In this document: in pieces, positions 18,280 through 27,344 of the stretch
Numbering within the stretch: the stretch's first letter is position 1
Layout of the letters: the number at the start of each line of letters is the position of its first letter
NCBI RefSeq assembly: GCF_947496075.1
Contig: NZ_CANMBJ010000007.1
Location: forward strand, 39,495-103,494
Source: an uncultured Tateyamaria sp.
GTDB taxonomy: Bacteria > Pseudomonadota > Alphaproteobacteria > Rhodobacterales > Rhodobacteraceae
Reading direction: 5' to 3'
Length of the DNA: 64,000 nt
Notes under the pieces: generated by a model
The model's input: only the letters and a program-made list of their open reading frames with translations
Databases searched by the model: none
What the model was told of the DNA's origin: nothing
Program-made: the position numbers and the translations under genes

Positions 18280-18423
18280 CTATGCCGCACATGACTCAGC
18301 CCCGTTTGCTACCGTTAGAATATTCTGAACCGTGGTCGCGTGCCATTTGCCGCCCCGTGCGGTTTTGATACCCCGCGCGTTCAATTCCGCCGCGATCTGG
18401 CGACGGAACGTTCGCGCAGATTG
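18280..18423 (-). pseudogene. Remnant of a serine recombinase C-terminus
   Basis: On the minus strand the stretch IAAELNARGIKTARGGKWHA, followed by TTVQNIL, is the characteristic end of the Recombinase domain of large serine recombinases/resolvases. No catalytic resolvase domain is present upstream; beyond about 18423 the frame turns into repeat-like DNA. It is therefore a decayed fragment. It marks the right side of the tRNA-Arg-linked accessory stretch. Confidence 0.7.
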
Positions 18424-18448
18424 CGGAATACAGACATTCAAGCGATAT

Positions 18449-18478
18449 GCAGCATCCGGCGAAATGGGCTCACTGCCG
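18449..18478 (+). repeat. 30-base dispersed repeat, left of the sulfatase module
   Basis: Begins GCAGCATCCGGCGAAATGGG and matches 24474-24503 at 26 of 30 positions. The two copies lie on either side of the sulfatase, MarR and TRAP genes. Confidence 0.6.
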
Positions 18479-18772
18479 CCATCGGAGCAGGCGCAGCATC
18501 CGCTCATCAAGCGCCTGTTGCTCGGAAAAAGACGGCCCATTGCGGACATTCGCAGGCGATCGCGACGCTGCGGTGCAGCTTCCCTGAAGCGGTCATTGGC
18601 AACTGAGCGCATCAAGTTGGCCGAGCCGAAGACTGCAAAGCGGACGAGGTTGACTTTAGTGAATTCAATTCGAATGACCGCTACCGGTTAAAAAATTGTG
18701 ACACCAGTTTAATCGAAGGAGTACTGCTGCTGAGCCAATGTGTTCATTGTTGGGAAACACGCGCCTCGGAAT

Positions 18773-20419
18773 TCACCTATTCCCGGACGGCTCCAAGTCA
18801 CTGAAGGCTTGCCCTGTCGCATTTAGGTATTCCTTTGCATCCCAGAACCCGATGAGAATTCCATCTTTCGCGGCCGTTTTCTGGCGTGCCAAAACAGCAG
18901 GTGTGGCCGTGATCCTGGTATGGTGACGTGTTGCCCATTTAAGCAAGGCTGCGTCCATTCGCGAGCGCACCTCGACATGCTTCGGCGCGTCTGAGCGTCC
19001 GAGATCTTCAAGTTCGTCCGGATCGTTCTCAAGGTCGAAAAGGACCGGTGCGAACCCTTCACAGCAAATGTATTTCCATCGGCCGTCAAAGATCATGGTC
19101 GTATGGGCATCTTCCTGCGGTACGCTGAGCGATGACGCCATCTCGGACCAGTGATAGTCATGCTCGCTGATCACATAATGGCGGGAAAATCCTTCGGTCC
19201 CGTGCAAAAGCGGCGTCAGATCGCGCCCTTCGATCACGTGGGGTTTTGGCGCGCAGCCGAGCGCTGTCATGAACGTGGGCGCGAGGTCGATCATTTCGAC
19301 AAGTGCGTCTGAAACCGTCCCCCGGTTCGGATCGGCCTCAGCGCGAGGGTCCGCGATGATCAGCGGCACCTTGACCGCCATTTCGTGGTAGAAGTCCTTA
19401 TCTCCCATCCAGTGATCGCCCATGTAGTCGCCGTGATCGGAGGTAACGGCGATGATTGTGTTCTCGCTCAGCCCCTTCTCATCCATCCAAGCGAACAGTC
19501 GGCCCAGATTGTCGTCCAACTGTTTGATCAGGCCCATGTAGGCTGGGATGACGTGTTCGCGCACATGATCACGCGAGAAACTGCGACAGACGCGGGCGTC
19601 GAGATAGGCGCGCATCAAAGGATGATCGGTTTCGCGTTCGGCATCAGACCGGATCGGATCAACAATATGCGTCTCGTCATACATGTCGTGATAGGGTGCC
19701 GGAACGATATAGGGCCAATGCGGCTTGATATAGCTGAGGTGGCACATCCACGGACGGCCGTCTGCCGTGGCCTCTTCCATGAAATCCATGGCCCGGTCCG
19801 TCATGTAGGCGGTTTCCGAATGCTTCTCGGGGACGTTGGCAGGAAGACGGGAATTCTTGAGCAGCCAGGCCGACAGGAGTTCTCCACTCTCGTCTACGCC
19901 GGAATTGGCAAAATCTTCCCAAGGATTGTCGCTGTCGTAACCATGGGCCACGAGGTAGTCGTCATAGGTAGACCATTGTTGACGCGGGCTATCGGGATGA
20001 AGACCATCGTCACGCTCGAATGGCTCGAAGCCGCATTCTGACCGATGCACTCCGATTTCGCTTTTCGGATCGATACCGAGCCAAGCCATACCTTCTTTGT
20101 CGGCGATCATGTGGGTTTTGCCGACCAGCACAGCACGGGCACCGGCCTGGCGCAGGTGATCGCCCAGCGTGGGTTCACCGACCCGAAGCGGCATGCCATT
20201 CCAGGTTGACCCATGGCTGCGCACGTAACGCCCTGTGTAGGCGGACATGCGTGATGGCCCACAAACGGGCGATTGCACATAAGCACGATCAAAACGCACA
20301 CCGCGCTTGGCCAGCGCGTCGATATGGGGCGTGTGAAGATGGGGGTGTCCGTAGCAGCTTAGATAGTCGAAACGAAGCTGATCTGCCATGATCCACAATA
20401 CATTGGGTCTATCGGTCAT
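18773..20419 (-). CDS. Type I sulfatase family hydrolase
   Basis: A 548-residue member of the alkaline phosphatase superfamily. The N-terminus NVLWIMADQLRFD holds the metal-binding Asp, and Cys53-x-Pro-Ser-Arg57 (CGPSR) is the type I sulfatase site where Cys is matured to formylglycine. A further metal/active-site motif VTSDHGDYMGDH is present in the middle. No signal peptide, so probably cytoplasmic. The substrate is not evident: choline-O-sulfate, another alkyl or aryl sulfate, or a phosphonate monoester are all possible for the fold. Its ATG overlaps the MarR stop, and a TAXI TRAP transporter is divergent, which suggests import followed by desulfation. No formylglycine-generating enzyme gene is in the window. 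Confidence 0.85.
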   Translation of the reverse strand: MTDRPNVLWIMADQLRFDYLSCYGHPHLHTPHIDALAKRGVRFDRAYVQSPVCGPSRMSAYTGRYVRSHGSTWNGMPLRVGEPTLGDHLRQAGARAVLVGKTHMIADKEGMAWLGIDPKSEIGVHRSECGFEPFERDDGLHPDSPRQQWSTYDDYLVAHGYDSDNPWEDFANSGVDESGELLSAWLLKNSRLPANVPEKHSETAYMTDRAMDFMEEATADGRPWMCHLSYIKPHWPYIVPAPYHDMYDETHIVDPIRSDAERETDHPLMRAYLDARVCRSFSRDHVREHVIPAYMGLIKQLDDNLGRLFAWMDEKGLSENTIIAVTSDHGDYMGDHWMGDKDFYHEMAVKVPLIIADPRAEADPNRGTVSDALVEMIDLAPTFMTALGCAPKPHVIEGRDLTPLLHGTEGFSRHYVISEHDYHWSEMASSLSVPQEDAHTTMIFDGRWKYICCEGFAPVLFDLENDPDELEDLGRSDAPKHVEVRSRMDAALLKWATRHHTRITATPAVLARQKTAAKDGILIGFWDAKEYLNATGQAFSDLEPSGNR

Positions 20420-20925
20420 GCCGTGCCCTCGGTCGCCGGACTGAGTGATTTCGGGTCTTCTACGAACTGCTCGAAACGGTCGATCAGGCCGAGGAATACG
20501 TCGAGATCGGCTTCGGAAAACGCAGTTGAAAGAGCAGCCCGCCGCTGTGACATGATCACGGATGTTCCCTCAAAAACGGAGCGCCCAGCAGCTGTCAGCG
20601 CGACCAAAGACGTCCTGCGATCCGTTGTGCCTGTTTTGGTTGCGACATAGCCCTTCTCAATCATGGCCGGGATGGTGCGGCTGATCAGGGCGTGATCTGT
20701 TCTCTGGATGGAGGCCATCTCTGTCACTGTCAAAGGACCGGCCTCTGCCAAATCCCAAAGAACGCGCCACTCGGTAATCGACAGATCTCCTTTGGATTTG
20801 AGCAAACGCTTGGCTTGCGTGCGGGAGGCCAACGCCGCCGCCTGTAGACGACCAAACAGGTTACGTTCCTGTGTGAGACACCGCGCTTTGTAGCGATCTA
20901 CGCGATCATTCTGGGCTGTTGTCAT
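20416..20925 (-). CDS. MarR-family transcriptional regulator
   Basis: A 169-residue winged-helix regulator. The ATG at 20925 has AGGAGG just upstream. The DNA-binding region shows LSITEWRVLWDLAEAG, LTVTEMASIQRTDHALISRTI and the wing DRRTSLVALTAAGR, as in MarR proteins. It is cotranscribed with the sulfatase (four-base overlap) and divergent from the TRAP receptor gene; an inverted repeat in the shared promoter region (20961-20980) is its likely operator. Confidence 0.88.
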   Translation of the reverse strand: MTTAQNDRVDRYKARCLTQERNLFGRLQAAALASRTQAKRLLKSKGDLSITEWRVLWDLAEAGPLTVTEMASIQRTDHALISRTIPAMIEKGYVATKTGTTDRRTSLVALTAAGRSVFEGTSVIMSQRRAALSTAFSEADLDVFLGLIDRFEQFVEDPKSLSPATEGTA

Positions 20926-20960
20926 GGGTCCTCCTGCCGGCAATAAAATCAGCAATTATT

Positions 20961-20980
20961 TTACGTGACAAGTCACATAA
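20961..20980. promoter_or_regulatory. Inverted repeat, likely MarR operator
   Basis: TTACGTGACAAGTCACATAA is symmetrical at 18 of 20 positions, with a core GTGAC-AA-GTCAC. It lies in the divergent region between the MarR start (20925) and the TRAP receptor start (21062), where a local regulator would bind. Confidence 0.55.
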
Positions 20981-21061
20981 TCTTTGCAAATCTTAGGCCG
21001 GAGCCCCGTGACAAGCGGAAATACTGTGCGCCCGCAAGCGCACCGTTCAGGGAGGAAAAAA

Positions 21062-22117
21062 ATGATCAAGACATCCATCGCGGGAGCGATACTGGCGTTG
21101 TTGCCCGCTGCAGCTTTCGCTCAAGCGACACTGACCGCGGAAACCACCTCGCCGGGGTCTACACCACATTACATTGACACAACGCTTGCCGCCGTTCTGG
21201 ACGCGGACGGTGTGGCGACAATGCAGATCACCGAAGGGGCCACGCTGACGAACTCGGTTCAGGCTGTTGCAGAAGGACAGCTTGATATGGCACCTGCGCC
21301 GCTGATCTTGCCCTTTCTCTTGTCGCGCGGAGTCGGCCCCTATTCAGGCGTTGGCGCCGAAAAGGGAGCGGAACTCGCGGGTAATATTCGGGCATTGTTC
21401 TTCTCGGCCCCGTCTGCCCAATTGTTCGGTCACTACAATAGTGGCGCGATTCAGGGGATCGAGGATATTGAAGGCAAGCGCATCTACAATGGCCCGCCAC
21501 GCGGTGCCGCTCTGACAACGGGTCGGGCGGCAATCCAGCTTTTGTCCGGTTTGAAGGATGGCGAAGGCTATGAGGGCGTCCAAACACCTTGGCCCGATAC
21601 GGTTTCGACGATTACGGGTGGTGCGGTCGATGGCTGGACACTTCCCGAAGGTCTACCGTCTGGACGTCAGATTGCGATTGCTGCCGCTGGCGGCACGACA
21701 ATTTATGATATGCCCTCCGAACTGCTGAACAGCGAGTTGGGGCAACAGATCGTCAACGCGCCTGGCAACGCGCCATACTCGATCCCAATCGAAGAATACC
21801 GGGCCGCCTACACAGGAAACGACATCACAATCGTGACTGACGATGACACGTTCGACACGTTTGCCTTGGCATTCGCCCAGATCGTGCCCGCGACGATGGA
21901 CGAAGACCTCGCCTATCAGATTACCAAATCATACCTCGCCGGGCAGGAAAGGTTCGAAACCGGCTCGCCCCGTGGCCCTTATCTTTTCCTGAGCTTCGGA
22001 GACATCGACGGCACAAGTCAGGGTGTTTGCGGTGCCGTGACGATGAAGCTGCACCCTGGTGCCGTCCGCGCCTATGAGGAAGCGGGGCACAGCATCGCGG
22101 ATTGCGTAAAACCTTAA
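21062..22117 (+). CDS. TAXI-family TRAP solute-binding protein
   Basis: A 351-residue periplasmic receptor of the TAXI subgroup. The ATG at 21062 follows GGGAGGAAAAAA and yields a signal peptide ending in AAAFAQA. The mature protein has the TAXI hallmarks: an early segment with TTSPGSTPHYI, AEGQLDMAPAP, a central IEGKRIYNGPPRGAA and a late segment PLELL-like equivalent (MPSELLNSELGQQIV). The gene directly precedes the fused permease. The ligand is unknown; the neighbouring sulfatase points to an organic sulfate. Confidence 0.85.
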   Translation: MIKTSIAGAILALLPAAAFAQATLTAETTSPGSTPHYIDTTLAAVLDADGVATMQITEGATLTNSVQAVAEGQLDMAPAPLILPFLLSRGVGPYSGVGAEKGAELAGNIRALFFSAPSAQLFGHYNSGAIQGIEDIEGKRIYNGPPRGAALTTGRAAIQLLSGLKDGEGYEGVQTPWPDTVSTITGGAVDGWTLPEGLPSGRQIAIAAAGGTTIYDMPSELLNSELGQQIVNAPGNAPYSIPIEEYRAAYTGNDITIVTDDDTFDTFALAFAQIVPATMDEDLAYQITKSYLAGQERFETGSPRGPYLFLSFGDIDGTSQGVCGAVTMKLHPGAVRAYEEAGHSIADCVKP

Positions 22118-22148
22118 GGTCTCCGGCAATTCGCAATAGGGTCCGGTC

Positions 22149-24455
22149 ATGAACGATACGACCAAGATAAGACCAAAGGGGCAGCGCATCGCGCTGCTCC
22201 TCGCATTTTTGCTCGTCTTGGTCGGCATGGTGAACACGCTGCCGGAGATACCGGGACTTCAGATCTGGGCGCGCGAGCTCACCGGCATTCGGTTTTTCCG
22301 TATCTCGGGCTTTCCAACAGAGTACTTTTTCCCGCCGCTCTTCGTGCTGATGATGGTGATTGTGGCACTTGATGGGAGCTTGTACCGAACTTGGCGCGAG
22401 GCGCATCCCAAACGGGCCTGGCTTGGGGCCGCACTGGACATCGGGCTGGTCGTGGCAGCGCTTCTAGGGGCTTTGGGGTTTTGGATCGAAATCGACTCTG
22501 TCTGCTTGATCGACCAGATCACCGGCGAGCGCGCACGCCTAATCGAAGACGCCCTGAACCGGTCCGAAGGTTTGATCCCCGGCTTGACCCTTGAGGCTGA
22601 GGTGCCTGCTTGTCAGGCCCGGCTTGGGGTTTGGAGCTTACCGCTGCTCTTCACCATCATCCTGCTCTTTTTCTTGTACAACATCCGGGTCTGGGGCCTG
22701 CCGCTGGTCATAGTGGCCAGCGTGGTGGTGCTTTATACCGTTGTCACCGCGCTGGTATGGGTGTTTGACCTGAGCGACAATAATTTCTTGCTGACCAAGT
22801 TGGGGGCGGATGGCGGCGACGCCTTGGCTGCAGCGGTGCAAAAGGCGACGAATGTTTTCATAACGCCGGATGGGTTTATGGGCCGCTTCATGGACATAAT
22901 CATAAACCAGGTCTTTCCCTATGTGGTGCTGGGCGCACTGTTTGGCGCGTCAGCAGGTGGCACCTCGCTGATCAAGCTGGCGGTACGGGTGACGCGCAGT
23001 TTAAGAGGTGGCCCCGCGCATGCTGCCATCGTCTCATCGGCGATGTTTGGCACCATCACTGGCGGCCCTGTAACCAATGTGCTCTCTACGGGTCGGCTCA
23101 CCATTCCGATGATGCGACGCAATGGGTTCTCTCCTCAATTTGCGGGAGGGGTCGAGGCGGCAGCGTCCTCGGGCGGACAGATCATGCCGCCGGTCATGGG
23201 CATTGCGGCCTTCGTACTGGTGGCGCTGACGGCTGTGCCCTACACCAAGGTGATCACTGCGGCCTTCATCCCTGCAATTGCATTCTTTGTTTCGATCTTT
23301 CTCGCAGTGATGTTTCAGGCCCGACGCGAAAACGTTGCGCCGATGCGGGACATTCCAGGCGACTTGATCATGGGACGACAGGATTGGCGCAACCTTTGGA
23401 TCATCTTCCTGCCGATCCTGACAATCCTGTTCCTGCTTCTGGGCAACAAAGACACGATCAGTCAGGGTTGGATGACCTCGCTGCTGCCACAGGTGGTGGT
23501 GCAAACGATTGTAAATGCAGCCGGCGATGCTGTCTCGGCGGGATGGTGGGCCGTCGCCTTCCTACTCCCGCTGATGTTCATAGATCCCGAGACCCGAGCA
23601 CAACCAAGCAAGGTTCTGACCGCGCTCGGGGAGGGCGGCATTCTGATCTCGCGCCTTTTCCTGCTCCTGTTTGCGGTTTCAATCATCGCGGCATTCCTGA
23701 ATGAAAGCGGCCTGACGGGCGAACTGACCCGCGCCGTGACATCCTGGTTGGCCCAGGTCACGTCGGTTAGCGTGTTCGGATTTGAGATACCCATCACGGG
23801 CTGCGTCTACCTTATGCTGGCGCTGCTTTGTGCCATGCTCTGCGCGATCCTCCTCGGCATGGGGATGCCGACGGTCCCGGCCTATGTAAACGTGGCGTTG
23901 TTGCTTGGCCCGCTTCTTGCCCAGCTTGGCGTCAGCTTCTTCACCGCCAATATGTTTGTATTCTATTTTGCCGTCGCCTCCGCCATCACGCCGCCAGTTG
24001 CGGTGGCCGCCTTCGCGGCAGCGTCGATTACCCGGACCGAGCCGATGCGTACAGCCTTGTCTGCCGTTCGGGTCGGCATCGTGATGTTCACAATCCCCTT
24101 TGTGTTTGCGTGGTATCCCGAACTGCTGCTCATCCCTGAGGCCGTCACGATCACAGACGAGAACGGGCGGCGCGTCATTATGGATGGGTATACGGAAAAC
24201 ACCGATTTCGGCGCGCTTTCAATACTACTTTGTCGCCTGCTGGCAGCGCTCTATCTGCTCGCCTCTGCGCTGGCGCGTTTTGACCAAGCGGCTCTCAGGT
24301 CGTGGGAAGTGTTCCTACGCATTGTCGCAGCCATCCTCATTCTCTGGAAAGCACCTGTTGTGATTGGTGTGGGTGTTGCGCTCTCCATTCTGCTGGTCTC
24401 AGCACATGTTTTTGCGACCTCGAAAGCCGACAAGAAGGCACGGAACAGCGCTTAG
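22149..24455 (+). CDS. TRAP transporter fused permease (DctQM)
   Basis: A 768-residue inner-membrane protein combining the small and large TRAP permease parts, the usual partner of TAXI receptors. The N-terminal 220 residues have about five spans (DctQ-like), and the rest is the DctM-like ion-transporter domain with signatures GASAGGTSLIKLAVRV, MFGTITGGPVTNVLSTG and AASSGGQIMPPVMG. Sodium-driven secondary uptake is expected for the family. It starts 31 bases after the receptor gene. A degenerate repeat begins 18 bases after its stop. Confidence 0.9.
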   Translation: MNDTTKIRPKGQRIALLLAFLLVLVGMVNTLPEIPGLQIWARELTGIRFFRISGFPTEYFFPPLFVLMMVIVALDGSLYRTWREAHPKRAWLGAALDIGLVVAALLGALGFWIEIDSVCLIDQITGERARLIEDALNRSEGLIPGLTLEAEVPACQARLGVWSLPLLFTIILLFFLYNIRVWGLPLVIVASVVVLYTVVTALVWVFDLSDNNFLLTKLGADGGDALAAAVQKATNVFITPDGFMGRFMDIIINQVFPYVVLGALFGASAGGTSLIKLAVRVTRSLRGGPAHAAIVSSAMFGTITGGPVTNVLSTGRLTIPMMRRNGFSPQFAGGVEAAASSGGQIMPPVMGIAAFVLVALTAVPYTKVITAAFIPAIAFFVSIFLAVMFQARRENVAPMRDIPGDLIMGRQDWRNLWIIFLPILTILFLLLGNKDTISQGWMTSLLPQVVVQTIVNAAGDAVSAGWWAVAFLLPLMFIDPETRAQPSKVLTALGEGGILISRLFLLLFAVSIIAAFLNESGLTGELTRAVTSWLAQVTSVSVFGFEIPITGCVYLMLALLCAMLCAILLGMGMPTVPAYVNVALLLGPLLAQLGVSFFTANMFVFYFAVASAITPPVAVAAFAAASITRTEPMRTALSAVRVGIVMFTIPFVFAWYPELLLIPEAVTITDENGRRVIMDGYTENTDFGALSILLCRLLAALYLLASALARFDQAALRSWEVFLRIVAAILILWKAPVVIGVGVALSILLVSAHVFATSKADKKARNSA

Positions 24456-24473
24456 CTGAGGTTCGTACAAATT

Positions 24474-24503
24474 GCAGCATCCGGTAAATTGGGCTCATTG
24501 CCG
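24474..24503 (+). repeat. 30-base dispersed repeat, right of the sulfatase module
   Basis: Matches 18449-18478 at 26 of 30 positions. Followed at 24537-24556 by 20 bases identical to the start of the 49-base repeat at 15808 and 17054. Confidence 0.6.
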
Positions 24504-24536
24504 ACCTCTGCCGCGTCTGACACCAAGGGCACCCCC

Positions 24537-24556
24537 CAGCCCAAAGCCGTCATTGG
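24537..24556 (+). repeat. 20-base copy of the 49-base repeat's left end
   Basis: CAGCCCAAAGCCGTCATTGG, exact match to the first 20 bases of 15808-15856 and 17054-17102, in the same orientation. Confidence 0.7.
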
Positions 24557-24719
24557 GTAGGGATGCTCGAGCGAGCGAGTCGCGGTACAATCCGGCCGTT
24601 CGCCGCATTTTGGCTATTGTACCTCCAAATTCTGTAGAAATAGAGATGCGGGCCAGCCCTTCGGCTTTCGTTCGAAAGTGCCAGCACGCAAAAGATCACT
24701 TGGCAATACCCCGCGGGGT

Positions 24720-26012
24720 TCAGCCGTCGGCGGCCTCTGGTGCCTTAGACACTTTCCTAGGCTTTTTACCGTCTTTCTTACGGATCATCGTATCTCTGAT
24801 TGCCCCTAAAATATGACTCGCGCTCTGAAACTTGGACTTACTTTTCTGTTTCTTCAGCTTTTGGTGCAACTTCTTTGACGACATCAACGCGTGATCTTCG
24901 CCTTTTTTGATCAGAACCTGCGCAATCGCCTTGAGATCTTCTGTGTCTTCATTATCGATGTCATGGAGTTTAACAAACGTCTGCCAATCTACCTTGGGAA
25001 CCAGAGAAATATCCAATTCTGGACGCGTGCCGCCGTCGGCTTGAACTGGCGTATCTCCCTGTGCAGCAGCATCGATCGCCTCATTTTTTTGAGGTTTCTC
25101 GGCTTGCGCCTTGCGCTTGGCATAAGCAGCGATTTCTGTGGCAACCATTTTTTTGGTTATGCCTTTATCGACGGTTACAGCTGCGATGCTCTGAGCAGTA
25201 TCCAGCGCAGAGACCATTTTTTGCTTATCGCCCTGTAGTTTCGCCTCAATAAACTGCTTCACAGCGATCGTGAAGGACCCATTCGCCCACATCTTCTTCT
25301 GCCAGTCTTTTACAGCAATTCCGTCGTCGACAAGTTTGGGCTTCTTGTTTTTTGTATCGCTCGAGGCGGGCCCTTTCGCAAACCCATATTTGACAAGAAC
25401 CTTGTTGAAGATGTTAGGCGTGAGCTTGCTGCCTTCGGCCTTCAATAATTTGACTGCTACGGTCCTCGTCCTATCCGCGCCGTGGCGTTCGAAGGCGGTA
25501 ATGTAAGCTTGCATTACTTTGGCATTTTTGAATTGAAAATGCTCTGCGGCCTGTTGCCAAAGTGGCGGCGCAGTGGGATCCTCCAAATTATTCCTTGGGC
25601 TCGAAAGATCCTCGGGTTTGCCGCCGTTCGCAACATGATGCTTTTTGAATTGCTTTGAGCGCCAGAATTGACTCAGCTTATCATTTGTCAAATTTTTGGC
25701 GCACATGGACCTAAACGATTCGAGGATGTCTACCCAATCGGGATGCTGCCAGTATTGAGGGTCTTCTTCCGCTTGCCCTGCAAGGGCATTCGCTGTCGCG
25801 AAAAGGCCGCCGGGAACATTTACCTGCTCTGCACTTCCCTCCCTAATGAATCTTTCGTATACGACCTCTGGCTCGTGTGGCGCCAAGTACATGTTAATGT
25901 TTTCGTCAGCCATCACGCCTTTAAGGAAGTCTTGAAAAACGCCCAGAAGTGCCTTGTCCCGGACAATCGTTTCTATGGTGTCAGGATAGGTCTTTTCTCC
26001 AAAACCGATCAT
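24720..26012 (-). CDS. Orphan protein with RGS-like N-terminal domain
   Basis: A 430-residue cytoplasmic protein starting at ATG 26012, with GGAGAA nine bases before it. Residues 11-104 resemble the RGS box of eukaryotic G-protein regulators: TIETIVRDKALL, then FQDFLKGVMADENINMYLA (26-44), VYERFIREGSAEQVNV (51-66) and a helical end YWQHPDWVDILESF. These align in order with the FxxFLxxExSEENLxFW and YxxFIxxxAxxEVNL patterns of RGS proteins. The loop helices between them are shortened. The remaining 330 residues are unrecognised, Lys/Gln/Ala-rich, helical, with a low-complexity linker near 300-330 and a very basic C-terminus. Lower GC than neighbours suggests acquisition. No heterotrimeric G-protein partner is expected in bacteria, so the role is open. 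The RGS assignment is by eye. Confidence 0.6.
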   Translation of the reverse strand: MIGFGEKTYPDTIETIVRDKALLGVFQDFLKGVMADENINMYLAPHEPEVVYERFIREGSAEQVNVPGGLFATANALAGQAEEDPQYWQHPDWVDILESFRSMCAKNLTNDKLSQFWRSKQFKKHHVANGGKPEDLSSPRNNLEDPTAPPLWQQAAEHFQFKNAKVMQAYITAFERHGADRTRTVAVKLLKAEGSKLTPNIFNKVLVKYGFAKGPASSDTKNKKPKLVDDGIAVKDWQKKMWANGSFTIAVKQFIEAKLQGDKQKMVSALDTAQSIAAVTVDKGITKKMVATEIAAYAKRKAQAEKPQKNEAIDAAAQGDTPVQADGGTRPELDISLVPKVDWQTFVKLHDIDNEDTEDLKAIAQVLIKKGEDHALMSSKKLHQKLKKQKSKSKFQSASHILGAIRDTMIRKKDGKKPRKVSKAPEAADG

Positions 26013-26723
26013 TTACTGTTCTCCTATTTGAGATCGCTTCTTAGTTGATACGCCCCAGATCAGGAGAATAATCCCGCCCTGTGCGCTTTTTCGCCCATGT
26101 GTTCTAACGTTGGAGTGAACGCAAAACAGACAGGGATGCTGAATGTGTTTGATGATCTGGTGAGACCGGACGCATGGAACGCGTTGACATGTCAGAGTGC
26201 TCGGTCCGTCCCGCTTCAGGCACGCGCTCCGCGGCATGGGGCACATCAGGCTGGCTCATCGGCGGTATTGAGTCGGTTCTGCAGACCAGCTTGTTCCAGA
26301 CGTGCAAGACAAGAATTTCCAGGTACGTCGAGCGCACAGCCAGAAACGTCAGCTCCAAGCGAGCGCCGAATGCCAATTCCACTATCTCTGCATGCTTCCG
26401 AATCCTTGAGTGTGGCGGTGCAGAAGTACTATGGTTCACAACGTCCGGATAACCTGTCAGGCCTCTGACCGAGGCGAATCCAACGCCAGTGTGACCATCA
26501 CGAAACCTTGTATTGGCAAGCCTAGCAAGCGGAGGCCAGGACTGGGGGAGCGCGGCAAAGATAACAGAAGGTGTCGTCTTTGCGCGTTTGTGGTGGTGCA
26601 AGAGAGTTGCTAGGTTTTTCACGACATAAAACTCGGTTTAGTTGTAGCCACGCTGAGCTACACCGCTCTACGGAAACCGACTACTCGCGTCTTGATGAGT
26701 GACCAAAACAAGGAGCTAGATAG
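26013..26723. other. Intergenic region, nothing recognised
   Basis: About 710 bases between the RGS-like gene and the TetR gene. Overlapping frames of 90-170 codons exist on both strands but none has a plausible start site or recognisable motif. AT-rich and GC-rich patches alternate, as in decayed DNA. Confidence 0.4.
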
Positions 26724-27344
26724 ATGAAAGCCAACAGGGCTATGAGAAAAAGACCGGCACAGAAGCGCTCAGAGGATACTGTTCATGTCATACTCGAAGC
26801 CTCTACTCAGGTTTTGGACACCCCGCGTGAGGCGTCCGTTACCACGAATCACATCGCAGAGCGGGCGGGTGTTTCGATAGGGTCGCTCTATCGGTACTTT
26901 GCCGACAAGCAAGGCATCCTGACCGCTGTGGTGCGGCGAGAAGCTGAACGACAGGAAAACCGCACAAGCTACGTAATCGACAACTGGTCTGGGCATGATG
27001 GTGACGATCTGATCCGGCAAGTCGCCGCTGTCGGTGTCCATAGCTTTCACGGACGCAGATGGGTCAGGGGGTCCTTACACAAGCATTTGCAGGAAAAAGA
27101 CAGATTTGCGCGTGAGCTTCATGCACTCAGATATCGCATATCGCTTCGTCTCGAAAACAAGCTGGTCGAACACCAGCCGAACGCCTATCGCATACTCGAT
27201 GATGCCCAACGTCACGCAATGTTGGGCGGATGGAGTGGCATAATAAATGCTGCGGTGAAGTATTCACCCCATGACTTTGACGCTGACGCGCTAAAGAGCC
27301 AACTCGTCAATCTGGTGAATGGGTACGTTCGCAAGAGTAATTGA
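26724..27344 (+). CDS. TetR-family transcriptional regulator
   Basis: A 206-residue one-component regulator. AAGGAG lies 10 bases before the ATG. After a basic tail the helix-turn-helix reads TTNHIAERAGVSIGSLYRYF (about residues 40-60), followed by DKQGIL and a divergent ligand-binding domain. It is cut off from the broken EamA/PfpI/RidA genes by the IS110-family element and may originally have controlled them. No operator was identified. Confidence 0.85.
   Translation: MKANRAMRKRPAQKRSEDTVHVILEASTQVLDTPREASVTTNHIAERAGVSIGSLYRYFADKQGILTAVVRREAERQENRTSYVIDNWSGHDGDDLIRQVAAVGVHSFHGRRWVRGSLHKHLQEKDRFARELHALRYRISLRLENKLVEHQPNAYRILDDAQRHAMLGGWSGIINAAVKYSPHDFDADALKSQLVNLVNGYVRKSN

Noticed and set aside
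26104..26622. Minus-strand frame of 172 codons between the RGS-like and TetR genes
   Set aside because: No start signal, no recognisable motif, and competing frames of similar quality on the opposite strand.
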